Origin: Actinoplanes campanulatus
GTDB lineage: Bacteria; Actinomycetota; Actinomycetes; Mycobacteriales; Micromonosporaceae
Assembly: GCF_014647795.1 (NCBI RefSeq)
Contig: NZ_BMPW01000001.1
Location: 310,001 to 374,000, forward strand
Length of the DNA stretch: 64,000 bases
Reading direction: 5' to 3'
Shown here piece after piece: positions 1 to 7,983 of the stretch (its first letter is position 1; every line of letters begins with the position of its first letter). The notes below the pieces were generated by a model that saw nothing but the letters and a program-made list of their open reading frames with translations, was not told the DNA's origin and did no database searches. Both the position numbers and the translations under genes were made by a program.

Positions 1-2028
1 CCGAACAACCTGGTCGTGGCGCCGGTCAGCAGTTCCGACCTGGTCGCCTCGGTGGTCTCCTGGTCCCCGGGCAACCCGGCGGCCGGCAACACCGTCACCT
101 TCTCGGCGACGCTGAAGAACCAGGGCACCGCGCCCAGCGGCGGCGGCGCGCACGGCGTCACCGTGACGATCCTGAACGGCGCCTCCGTGGTGAGGACGTT
201 CACCGGCTCGTGGACCGGCCCCCTGGCCGCCGGCGCCTCGTCGCCGTCGATCAACCTGGGCACCTGGACCGCGGTCAACGGTAAGTACACGGTTCGGACG
301 GTGGTCGCGAGCGACACCAACGAGCTGCCGGTGAAGCAGGGCAACAACACCAGTGAGAAGCCGTTCTTCGTGGGGCGTGGCGCGAACATGCCGTACGACA
401 TGTACGAGGCCGAGGACGGTCAGACCGGCGGCGGCGCGCAGGTCGTCGGCCCGAACCGGATCGTCGGTGACCTGGCCGGCGAGGCGTCCGGCCGAAAGGC
501 GGTCACGCTCAACCAGACCGGCTCGTACGTGCAGTGGACCACCCGCGCGGCGACCAACACGGTGGTGGCGCGGTTCTCCATCCCGGACGGCACGACCAGC
601 TCGATCAACGTGTACGTCAACGGCACGCTCAACAGGACGTTGCCGCTGACCTCTCGTTTCGCCTGGCTGTACGGCAACGAGACCAACCCGCAGAACTCGG
701 GGACCGGTCCGCGCCACATCTACGACGAAGCCAACATCATGTTGACTGGATCAATACCTGCCGGAAGTACGGTCAAGCTACAGAAGGATGCAGTCAACAC
801 CGGCAACATCGCCATCGACTTCATCAACCTTGAGCAGGTCGCCCCGATCGCCAACCCGGATCCGTCCCGCTATGTCGTGCCGGCCGGATTCGACCACCAG
901 TCGGTGCAGAACGCACTGGACGCCGCCCGTCAGGACGCCACCAAGCTGGGCGTCTACCTGCCGGCCGGCGACTACCAGACGAGCAACAAGTTCCAGGTGT
1001 ACGGGCGGTCGCTGCGGGTCATCGGCGCCGGTCCCTGGTACACCCGCTTCCACACTCCGTCCACCCAGTCCGAGACGGACGCCGGCTTCCGGGCCGACGC
1101 CACCGCCAACGGCTCGACGTTCGCGAACTTCGCGTTCTTCGGCAACTACACGATCCGCATCGACGGCCCCGGCAAGGTGTTCGACCTGGCCAACGTCGCC
1201 GACATCACGATCGACAACATCTGGGCCGAACACACGGTGTGCCTCTACTGGGGCGCGAACACCGACCGGATGAAGATCACCAACTCGCGGATCCGGAACA
1301 TGTTCGCCGACGGCGTCAACATGACCAACGGCAGCACCGACAACCTGGTCGACAACAACGACGCCCGGGCCACCGGTGACGACAGCTTCGCGCTGTTCTC
1401 CGCCATCGACGCCGGCGGCTCCGACGAGATCAACAACGTCTACTCGAACCTGTCCACCACGCTGACCTGGCGGGCCGCCGGCATCGCGGTCTACGGCGGG
1501 TACGCCAACACGTTCAAGAACATCTACATCGCGGACACCCTGGTCTACTCGGGCATCACGATCAGCTCGCTGGACTTCGGCTACCCGATGAACGGTTTCG
1601 GCGCCAGCCCGCCGACCGTGTTCGAGAACATCTCGATCGTCCGGGCGGGCGGCCACTTCTGGGGCAGCCAGGTGTTCCCGGCGATCTGGGTGTTCTCCGC
1701 GTCCAAGGTGTTCCAGGGCATCCGGGTGAACAACGTCGACATCGTCGACCCCACCTACTCCGGGATCATGTTCCAGACCAACTATGTGGGCGGCCAGCCG
1801 CAGAACCCGATCAAGGACACGATCTTCACCAACGTGTCGATCACCGGGGCGAAGAAGAGCGGCGACCAGTTCGACGCGAAGTCCGGCTACGGAATCTGGG
1901 CCAACCCGATGCCGGAGGCGGGCCAGGGGCCGGCGGTCGGCTCGGCCACCTTCACCAACCTCCAGTTGAGCGACAACTACCGCGACATCGAGAACCCGAC
2001 GACCACCTTCACCATCACGCGAAACTGA
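1..2028 (+). CDS. Secreted alpha-1,3-glucanase (mycodextranase, GH87-type), 5'-truncated
   Basis: The frame is already open at base 1, so the start and any signal peptide lie upstream. Numbering here counts from the in-frame GTG at 16. Residues about 1-118 form a CARDB-like beta-sandwich, about 125-275 a CBM35/CBM6-type carbohydrate-binding module (begins YEAEDG), and about 285-665 a right-handed beta-helix of the GH87 mycodextranase kind. Asp432 (ADGVN) and Asp455-Asp456 (TGDDSFALFS) have the 23/24-residue spacing of the three catalytic Asp residues I recall for Bacillus circulans Agl-KA. The likely role is extracellular hydrolysis of alpha-1,3-glucan from fungal walls or bacterial mutan. 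A patch of codons unusual for this genome lies at 742-792. A hairpin follows 13 bases after the stop. The family call is fairly sure; the exact substrate is inferred. Confidence 0.82.
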   Translation, partial: PNNLVVAPVSSSDLVASVVSWSPGNPAAGNTVTFSATLKNQGTAPSGGGAHGVTVTILNGASVVRTFTGSWTGPLAAGASSPSINLGTWTAVNGKYTVRTVVASDTNELPVKQGNNTSEKPFFVGRGANMPYDMYEAEDGQTGGGAQVVGPNRIVGDLAGEASGRKAVTLNQTGSYVQWTTRAATNTVVARFSIPDGTTSSINVYVNGTLNRTLPLTSRFAWLYGNETNPQNSGTGPRHIYDEANIMLTGSIPAGSTVKLQKDAVNTGNIAIDFINLEQVAPIANPDPSRYVVPAGFDHQSVQNALDAARQDATKLGVYLPAGDYQTSNKFQVYGRSLRVIGAGPWYTRFHTPSTQSETDAGFRADATANGSTFANFAFFGNYTIRIDGPGKVFDLANVADITIDNIWAEHTVCLYWGANTDRMKITNSRIRNMFADGVNMTNGSTDNLVDNNDARATGDDSFALFSAIDAGGSDEINNVYSNLSTTLTWRAAGIAVYGGYANTFKNIYIADTLVYSGITISSLDFGYPMNGFGASPPTVFENISIVRAGGHFWGSQVFPAIWVFSASKVFQGIRVNNVDIVDPTYSGIMFQTNYVGGQPQNPIKDTIFTNVSITGAKKSGDQFDAKSGYGIWANPMPEAGQGPAVGSATFTNLQLSDNYRDIENPTTTFTITRN

Positions 2029-2041
2029 GCGACACGGGGAT

Positions 2042-2078
2042 GAATGTGCCCGCGCCCACCCCGGGTGCGGGCACATTC
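2042..2078 (+). terminator. Strong hairpin terminator after the glucanase gene
   Basis: A perfect 12-bp inverted repeat (GAATGTGCCCGC, 2042-2053, with its complement at 2067-2078) surrounds a 13-base loop. There is no T-tract, as is usual for actinobacterial terminators. It sits 13 bases after the glucanase stop and ends just before a TAAGAT box that may be the -10 element of the next gene. Confidence 0.75.
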
Positions 2079-2091
2079 GTAAGATCCATCG

Positions 2092-2679
2092 GTGCACATC
2101 GAGTTCACCGACACCCGCTCCCCCGAGTACTACCGGAACAGGTTCCCGGACCGGACCTCGCGGGCCGCCAAGATGCTGTCCGCCGTGGTGTATCCGATCG
2201 GGATCGTGGCCGTGTTCATCGTGGTGGGCGGTGAGTTCAGCCCGAACGCCCTGGTGACCGGGGGCCTGCTGATCCTGGCGGCGATCGCGGCGATCGGGTT
2301 CGCACGGTGGCTGGCCGTGCGGGCGGCCCGCCGGACCGCTCCGGTGCCGGTAGCCGAGCTGACCCCGCACGACTGGGTGCTCACCGACGAGCGGCTCGTC
2401 GCGTCCACGGCCGAGTCGTCCACCGGGTACGAATGGTCGGCGTTCGAGGCGATGTTCGTACTGGACGACGCCTACCTGCTGCGCACCAGGACCGGTCAGG
2501 CCGTCGACATCCCGCGGGCGCCGCTCACCCCGGAACAGGACGCCGAGCTGCGGACCTTCCTCTGCGCGGTGGTCGACCGCCCGGAATCCAGCATCGGCCC
2601 CGACCACCTGGACTCCGCCATCGTCCCCGACCGCCCGGACTCCGCCACCAGTTCGTCCGCGGAATCGCCGGCGGCATGA
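2092..2679 (+). CDS. YcxB-like small membrane protein, first of a pair
   Basis: This 195-residue protein has two closely spaced hydrophobic helices (about residues 28-70) and then a soluble region with the layout of YcxB-like proteins (DWVLTDERL ... YEWSAFEAMF ... PLTPEQDAELRTFL). The C-terminal tail from about 168 is low-complexity and contains a short SAIVPDRPDS-type repeat. The GTG start has no Shine-Dalgarno sequence, but TAAGAT at 2080-2085 could be the -10 box of a leaderless transcript. It overlaps the next gene by ATGA and the two look like paralogues. The molecular function is not known to me. Confidence 0.7.
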   Translation: MHIEFTDTRSPEYYRNRFPDRTSRAAKMLSAVVYPIGIVAVFIVVGGEFSPNALVTGGLLILAAIAAIGFARWLAVRAARRTAPVPVAELTPHDWVLTDERLVASTAESSTGYEWSAFEAMFVLDDAYLLRTRTGQAVDIPRAPLTPEQDAELRTFLCAVVDRPESSIGPDHLDSAIVPDRPDSATSSSAESPAA

Positions 2680-3179
2680 CCGTGCATCTCGAGATCAGCC
2701 GGAACGAGCCGTTGCCCCCGCTGCGCCGGGCCCCGCGCCGGCTCATCCCGCTCGTCGCGCCGCTGGTCCTGGCCGGGGTCGCCGGAACAGCGCTCGGCCT
2801 GTGGCTGGACGCCCCGGGCCCGTTCACCGTGTCCGCCGCGGTCCTGGCGATCACCGGGCTGGGCGCGATCGGCATCGAGATCCGCACCCGCCCGCGCCGG
2901 GCCCGGCGGGTGATCACGCCGCTCCCGGAGATCTGGACGGTCACCGACGACGGGGTCGAGGTCCGCACCGCGGAGAGCCGCAAGGTGTGGAACTGGGCAC
3001 TGGTCCGTTCGGTGGCCATCCATCGGGACCGTTACCGCCTGAGACTGAACGACTCGGGCCACGTCGACCTGCCCCGCCCGGAGTTGCCGGTGCCCGACGC
3101 GCTGCTCGACGACTTCCTCCGGCGCCGCACCCTGCTGCCGCCGCTGTCCGGGGGCCTTCTGCCCTGGTCACGGCGCTGA
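2676..3179 (+). CDS. YcxB-like small membrane protein, second of a pair
   Basis: This 167-residue protein starts with an ATG that overlaps the TGA of the preceding gene, so the two are translationally coupled. It has two hydrophobic helices at about residues 26-67, then a soluble part (EIWTVTDDGVEVRTAE ... WNWALVRSVAIHRDRYRL ... LDDFLRRR) of the same arrangement as its neighbour. Two tandem, divergent members of one family suggest a duplication and possibly a heteromeric membrane complex. No enzymatic motif is visible. Confidence 0.68.
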   Translation: MTVHLEISRNEPLPPLRRAPRRLIPLVAPLVLAGVAGTALGLWLDAPGPFTVSAAVLAITGLGAIGIEIRTRPRRARRVITPLPEIWTVTDDGVEVRTAESRKVWNWALVRSVAIHRDRYRLRLNDSGHVDLPRPELPVPDALLDDFLRRRTLLPPLSGGLLPWSRR

Positions 3180-3217
3180 CCCTGGTGTCGCTTGATGTCC
3201 GGTTCTACCGTCGTGGC

Positions 3218-4006
3218 ATGCAGCCCGATCCGCGAGCCCGTGCCGGATGGCAGCGACCGCCGGAACCGCCGGTCACCTTCTGGTGGTTTCTCGTCCCGTT
3301 GCTGACCTGCGGGCTGGGGACGGCCCCGATGGTGCTGGCCGGTGCGATCAAGCTCCGCTCACGGACGCACCTGATCCTCTCCGGCGTCTACTTCGTGGCG
3401 TTCTTCGGCAACTGCGCGGGCTCGGCGGTGACGAGTGACGGCTCGGATTCGACGGCGGCGATCCTGCTCAGCATGGTCTCCATGGTCCTGTGGGTGGCCG
3501 GGACGTTCCACGTCGGATTCCTCCAGCAGCGGGTCCGGGCCGAGTTCTTCAGCCGAAACCCCCAACCCCGACCCCAACCTCCGGCGTACGGCAGAGCCAC
3601 CCCCCGCCCCCGCCTGACCCACTACCCGCCGCCGCGCCCGGACTGGAACCGGGCGCCGGCCGTCGATCCGGCGCTGGCCAAGGCGCAGTGGCGGGCCGCC
3701 CGCCGGGAGGAGGCCCGCCGGGTCCAGGCCGAGCAGCCGTCCATCGCGTCCGAGCTGATGATCGGCCGCCCCGACCTGCCGGGCCGCGAGTACGACGACG
3801 GCGGCCTCGTCGACGTCAACCACGTCCCCGCCGAGTGGCTGGCCCGCGCCCTGCGGATCGAGCGCCCGCTAGCCGACCGCATCGCCGAGGCCCGCGACCT
3901 GCACAACGGTTTCACCAGCCCGGACGAGTTGCTGGTCTACTGCGACGGCCTGACCCCCGAAAAACTGGCCCAGTTCCGAGACCGCCTGGTGTTCATGCCC
4001 CGCTGA
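3218..4006 (+). CDS. Membrane protein with C-terminal helix-hairpin-helix region
   Basis: The 262-residue product has three or so hydrophobic segments between about residues 20 and 105 (WWFLVPLLTCGLG, LILSGVYFVAFFG, ILLSMVSMVLWVAG), then a Pro/Arg-rich cytoplasmic stretch, and a C-terminal segment (VDVNHVPAEWLARALRI ... FTSPDELLVYCDGLTP) typical of a ComEA-like helix-hairpin-helix fold. The HhH may bind DNA or act as a protein contact. The ATG at 3218 gives a compact N-terminus before the first helix; there is no clear ribosome-binding site. It lies 38 bases after the YcxB-like pair and may be co-transcribed. Function unknown. Confidence 0.65.
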   Translation: MQPDPRARAGWQRPPEPPVTFWWFLVPLLTCGLGTAPMVLAGAIKLRSRTHLILSGVYFVAFFGNCAGSAVTSDGSDSTAAILLSMVSMVLWVAGTFHVGFLQQRVRAEFFSRNPQPRPQPPAYGRATPRPRLTHYPPPRPDWNRAPAVDPALAKAQWRAARREEARRVQAEQPSIASELMIGRPDLPGREYDDGGLVDVNHVPAEWLARALRIERPLADRIAEARDLHNGFTSPDELLVYCDGLTPEKLAQFRDRLVFMPR

Positions 4007-4478
4007 CCGAGCACCCCTGCCGATCGTGTGCGTGGTTGTCGATCTTGTTCGGCTGGCCGTCAGCGCTGACCCTGCTGGTCAATTGCCCCACTGCCGTCCG
4101 CCGCCCGCGCTGTCCGGCCCGGCGGGCGACCACGTCGCGCCGTCCGTGTGCCCGGCCTGCCGCCATGACGCGGGCGGGCGACCACGCAAACCGTTACGTG
4201 TGCGCTGGTCGGCGCAACGAGCCGGACCCGGTGGCCCGTGCGGCTGGCGCCGCACGGCCAGGGCGCGCGGTAAGAGCGCCACTCCCGCCCGGCGCGATCT
4301 TGAACGATTGACCACCCCCAGCGGTGGGAAAACGTCCAAGATCACCGCGAGAATCGCGAGAGCGCGAGAACGCGTGGGCGCGCTACGGCCGGGAGGCCGC
4401 AGGGCGATCGCGTGGCAGGGCGGAACGGCCACGATTCTTCGGGGGCGTTCCACCACGTACCGGAAACGGGCTTTGATG
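4007..4478. other. Intergenic region with a composite hairpin at 4296-4343
   Basis: No convincing gene is present in this convergent gap. It holds a nested inverted repeat: an outer stem GATCTTGAACG (4296-4306) against CGTCCAAGATC (4333-4343) with one mismatch, and an inner CCACC/GGTGG stem (4312-4316 and 4323-4327). It could terminate transcription from both sides, or be a dispersed intergenic repeat. A short direct repeat, GCGGGCGACCACG, occurs near 4122 and 4171. Confidence 0.45.
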
Positions 4479-6605
4479 TCAGGCGGCCGGGATCGACGAG
4501 ATGGGGCGGGCGTCGCCGAGGACCGGATCGACCTCGTACATCCGGGCTTCGGCGAGGTCGAAGTACATGCCGGTGAGGCGCAGGCGGCCGGCCGCCTCGG
4601 CGGCCCGGACCGCCGGATAGGTGCGCAGGTTGGCGAGTTGCCGCACGACGTTGTCGGTGCAGCAGCGTTCCTCGTCGGCGGCGTCGCCGAAGTCGACCCC
4701 GGAGAGGGCGAGCCAGTCGCCGAGTGCGGAGCCGGGCAGGGCCGCGCCGCTCATCAGGGCGCGGACGGCCCCGCAGCCGGAGTGGCCGCAGACCGTGATG
4801 GTGGTGACGCCGAGGACGTCGACGGCGTATTCGACGGCCGCGCCGGCCGAGACGTCGCCGGCGCCGTGCGGGGGCACGATGTTGCCGACGTTGCGGACGC
4901 AGAACAGGTCGCCCGGGCCGCTCGCGGTGATCAGGTTGGGGACCAGCCGGGAGTCGGCGCAGGTGATGAAGAGCTGCTGCGGCCGTTGACCGTCGCGGGC
5001 CAGGTCGGCCAGGTGTGGCCGGACCAGCGGGGCCACGGTGCGCTCGAACTCGGCGATGCCGGCCGCCATGGCGCCGCGGCGCTGCTGGTCCATGTCCTGC
5101 CAGCGGGACCAGGAGCCGAGCACCCGCGGGGTGCGTTTGCCGCTGCCCAGCCGGCCCGAGGTGGCCTGGGAGAACCAGGAGTCGTGCACTTCGCGGATCC
5201 GGACCGTGCCGCTGGTCCGCTCGTGTGCCGAGCACCAGTCGCGGATCGTCTCGTAGGCGCCGTGGTCCAGGTAGTCGAGGTGGAGTTCGAGGTCGACGTC
5301 GCTGCCGCCCGGCACGCCGCCCAGCTCGCGGGTTAGGCGGGCCGACTCGACGAAGGACAGGGTGCCGTTGATGGTGACCAGCCAGTCGCCGGGGGCGCGT
5401 TCGACCCGGCGGATCTCGGAGCGGGTGAGCCGCCAGAGGATCAGCAGCGCCGCGGTGATCATGCCGAGGGCGACGCCGGTGAGCAGGTCGGTGGCGACCA
5501 CGCCGAGGGCGGTGACCAGGTAGGTGGGCAGTTCCCGGTGCCGGGCGTAGGTGCGGATCTGGGCCAGGCTGACCAGCCGGAGTCCGACCACGATCAGTAC
5601 GGCGGCCAGCACCGCCATCGGGATGGTCTCCAGCAGGCCGGCGCAGAGCAGCACGAACACCGCGACCCAGACGCCGTGCAGGATCGCCGAGGCCCGGGTA
5701 CGCGCGCCGGCCGCCACGTTGGTGGAGCTGCGCACGATCACGCCGGTCACCGGGAGCCCGCCGAGCAGGCCGGATGCCGTGTTGGCGGCGCCCTGGGCGA
5801 CCAGTTCCCGGTTGAGGTTGGCGCGCGGGCCGTCGTGCAGCCGGTCGACGGCGACCGCGGAGAGCAGCGACTCGACGCTGGCGACCAGGGCGATGGTGAG
5901 GACGGCCACGGCGATCTCACGGACCGGGGCGTCCGGCCAGCTTGGTGTGATCAGCCCGGCGAGCGGTTCGTCGGGCAGGTCGACCCGGGCCACGTCGGCG
6001 CCGGTGGCGGCGGCGATCGCGGTCATCGACACCACCGCGACCAGGGCGGCCGGGAGCATCGAGCTGCGGATCAGGCGGGGCCAGAACACCAGGACGGCGA
6101 CGGTGAGGATGCCGAGCACGGCGGCCGCGCCGTGGTGGGCGGCGATCTGGCCGGGCAGGTCGCGCAGGTTGCGCCAGGCGGAGCTCTGCGGGGTGCCGCC
6201 GAGCATGACGTGCACCTGGCTGAGCGCGATGACCAGTCCGATGCCGGCGAGCATGCCGTGTACGACCGCGGGTGACAGGGCCAGGGCGGCGCGGCCCATC
6301 CGGGACGTGCCGAGGAGGATCTGCACCAGGCCGGCGACCGCGACGATGGCGGCCGTGCCGGCGAATCCGAAGTCGGCGACGGCGCCGGCGACTATCACGG
6401 TGAGGCCGGCGGCCGGGCCGCTGACCTGTAACGGGGCGCCGCCCAGGGCGCCCGCGACGATGCCGCCGACGACGGCGGCCACCAGCCCGGAGAGCAACGG
6501 GGCCCCGGACGCCGCGGCGATGCCGAGGGACAACGGAATGGCGATCAGGAATACGACGATGGACGCCGGCAAGTCCCGGCGCAGGATCTGCGTCAAGTCG
6601 GACAT
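4479..6605 (-). CDS. SulP-family anion transporter fused to a beta-class carbonic anhydrase
   Basis: This 708-residue protein begins with the 10-12 hydrophobic helices of a SulP anion transporter (residues about 10-400), continues with a degenerate STAS-like region (about 400-490), and ends in a complete beta-carbonic anhydrase (about 500-708). The zinc ligands Cys549 (CADSR), His608 and Cys611 (HSGCGA) and the Asp551/Arg553 dyad are all present. Coupling suggests that CO2/bicarbonate interconversion feeds bicarbonate transport at the membrane. SulP-carbonic anhydrase fusions are a known architecture, but the substrate here is inferred. The ATG at 6605 has no Shine-Dalgarno sequence. A 17-bp palindrome just upstream overlaps a TACATT -10-like box, implying a leaderless regulated transcript. 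Confidence 0.9.
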   Translation of the reverse strand: MSDLTQILRRDLPASIVVFLIAIPLSLGIAAASGAPLLSGLVAAVVGGIVAGALGGAPLQVSGPAAGLTVIVAGAVADFGFAGTAAIVAVAGLVQILLGTSRMGRAALALSPAVVHGMLAGIGLVIALSQVHVMLGGTPQSSAWRNLRDLPGQIAAHHGAAAVLGILTVAVLVFWPRLIRSSMLPAALVAVVSMTAIAAATGADVARVDLPDEPLAGLITPSWPDAPVREIAVAVLTIALVASVESLLSAVAVDRLHDGPRANLNRELVAQGAANTASGLLGGLPVTGVIVRSSTNVAAGARTRASAILHGVWVAVFVLLCAGLLETIPMAVLAAVLIVVGLRLVSLAQIRTYARHRELPTYLVTALGVVATDLLTGVALGMITAALLILWRLTRSEIRRVERAPGDWLVTINGTLSFVESARLTRELGGVPGGSDVDLELHLDYLDHGAYETIRDWCSAHERTSGTVRIREVHDSWFSQATSGRLGSGKRTPRVLGSWSRWQDMDQQRRGAMAAGIAEFERTVAPLVRPHLADLARDGQRPQQLFITCADSRLVPNLITASGPGDLFCVRNVGNIVPPHGAGDVSAGAAVEYAVDVLGVTTITVCGHSGCGAVRALMSGAALPGSALGDWLALSGVDFGDAADEERCCTDNVVRQLANLRTYPAVRAAEAAGRLRLTGMYFDLAEARMYEVDPVLGDARPISSIPAA

Positions 6606-6622
6606 TTCGGTAATGTACCGAA
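6606..6622 (-). promoter_or_regulatory. Palindromic operator candidate over the sulP-type promoter
   Basis: TTCGGTA-ATG-TACCGAA is a perfect 7-bp inverted repeat with a 3-base centre, directly abutting the start codon of the transporter-anhydrase gene. Read on the minus strand it contains TACATT about 6 bases before the ATG, so a bound repressor would cover the -10 box. The regulator is not identified. Confidence 0.5.
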
Positions 6623-6673
6623 GGTCGGTTAACGGGTGATTAACTAAGCGGCCCTTACAGTAAGTACACAGAA

Positions 6674-6704
6674 AGTGCCGCCCAGTGGATCACCGGGCGG
6701 CACT
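6674..6704 (-). terminator. Hairpin terminator after the epimerase gene
   Basis: A perfect 10-bp stem (AGTGCCGCCC, 6674-6683, with its complement at 6695-6704) and an 11-base loop lie 19 bases beyond the stop of the epimerase gene on the minus strand. It also insulates the leaderless promoter of the transporter gene downstream. Confidence 0.7.
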
Positions 6705-6722
6705 CGGGCGCATAACTATGCG

Positions 6723-7793
6723 TCAGGACTTCCAGACCTCGTGGTTGGCCTCGTAGATCTCCCGCAGGATGGCCGGCACGTCGTAGGTCAGCTTCCAGTC
6801 CGGGTAGTGCTCCTCGAACCGGCCGGTGCCGCTGATCCACCACTGGTGGTCGCCCTGCCGGGCCTGGTCCACGTACTCGGTACGGGCCTCCAGACCGGTG
6901 ATCTCCGAAGCGATCTTGAAAGCCTCGATGTGCGAGCAGTTGGAGAACCGGCCGCCGCCCATGTTGTAGATCTCGGCCACCCGCGGCGCCTTGTGGAACG
7001 CCTCGAACGCGGTGATCAGGTCGTGCGAGTGGATGGCGTCGCGGACCATCTTGCCCTTGTAGCCGAAGATCTTGTACGTCCGCTGCTCCATCACGCAGCG
7101 CATCACGTACGCCAGGAAGCCGTGCAGCTCGGCCGCCGAGTGGCCGGGACCGGTCAGCGTGCCGCCCCGGAAGACCGCGGTCGGCATGTCGAAGTAGCGG
7201 CCGTACTCCTGGACCATGATGTCGGCCGCCACCTTCGAGGCGCCGAAGACCGAGTGCATGCTGTTGTCGATCGTCATGGTCTCGTCGATGCCGCCGTACC
7301 ACCGGTGGTCCTCGGGCAGCTCGTACCGCGTCTCCAGCTCGACCAGCGGCAGCGAGTTGGGCGTGTCGCCGTACACCTTGTTGGTCGAGGTGAAGATGAA
7401 CGGCGCGTCGATCGCGTGCCGCCGGGTCGCCTCGAGCATGTTGATCGTGCCGACCGCGTTCACGTCGAAGTCGGTGAACGGCTCGCGGGCCGCCCAGTCG
7501 TGGCTGGGCTGCGCGGCGGCGTGGATGACCAGCCCGATGTTCGACCCCAGCTCGGCGAAGAGCCGGTCCAGCCCGTCCCGGTCCCGGATGTCGACGCTGT
7601 GGTGGGTGTACCGGTCGCCGACCTCCTTCACCAGGCGCTGGAGGTTCCACTGGGTGGAGCCGTCGGCACCGAAGAAGTAGCCGCGCATGTCGTTGTCGAC
7701 CCCGACCACGTCCATGCCGAGGGCGGCGAAGTGCCGGACCGCCTCCGAACCGATCAGACCGGCCGATCCGGTGATTACGACGACGCTGCTCAT
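6723..7793 (-). CDS. NAD-dependent nucleotide-sugar epimerase (CDP-paratose 2-epimerase-like)
   Basis: A 356-residue extended short-chain dehydrogenase with the Rossmann motif GSAGLIGS (residues 9-16) and a sequence layout like CDP-paratose/tyvelose 2-epimerases ([37 protein letters not shown]). It would act on a nucleotide-activated sugar for cell-surface glycan. The position of the catalytic Tyr in YxxxK is Phe183 (FGASK, Lys187), which is unusual for the superfamily. I chose the ATG at 7793 because GGAGG lies 8 bases upstream and the next residues are the first Rossmann strand; an in-frame start 31 codons upstream has no such support. It stands alone, so the exact sugar is uncertain. Confidence 0.8.
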   Translation of the reverse strand: MSSVVVITGSAGLIGSEAVRHFAALGMDVVGVDNDMRGYFFGADGSTQWNLQRLVKEVGDRYTHHSVDIRDRDGLDRLFAELGSNIGLVIHAAAQPSHDWAAREPFTDFDVNAVGTINMLEATRRHAIDAPFIFTSTNKVYGDTPNSLPLVELETRYELPEDHRWYGGIDETMTIDNSMHSVFGASKVAADIMVQEYGRYFDMPTAVFRGGTLTGPGHSAAELHGFLAYVMRCVMEQRTYKIFGYKGKMVRDAIHSHDLITAFEAFHKAPRVAEIYNMGGGRFSNCSHIEAFKIASEITGLEARTEYVDQARQGDHQWWISGTGRFEEHYPDWKLTYDVPAILREIYEANHEVWKS

Positions 7794-7983
7794 GAAGGAC
7801 CTCCGCGGGTGTCGGGCGTCACCGGGCGACACTACCGGTGAGCTGCAAAGGACCTCCGGCCCGGGCTGGAGTGTCGCCATCGTCATGCTTGACCGCGGCG
7901 CGAAACGGGCACGTCACAGATTCGCTACATCCTATGGAAAGGCTCCGGCGAAACCGGGCTGAACCTATGCAGAGGCGGTCTCG

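Noticed and set aside
778-2607. A 609-codon open frame on the minus strand across the glucanase and the YcxB-like gene
   Set aside because: It is antisense to clear protein domains, has Arg/Val/Gly-rich shadow composition and spans two genes and a terminator; such long antisense frames are expected at this GC content.
4079-4456. A 125-codon minus-strand frame in the intergenic gap
   Set aside because: No ribosome-binding site or domain, and it runs through the composite hairpin; I treat the region as non-coding.
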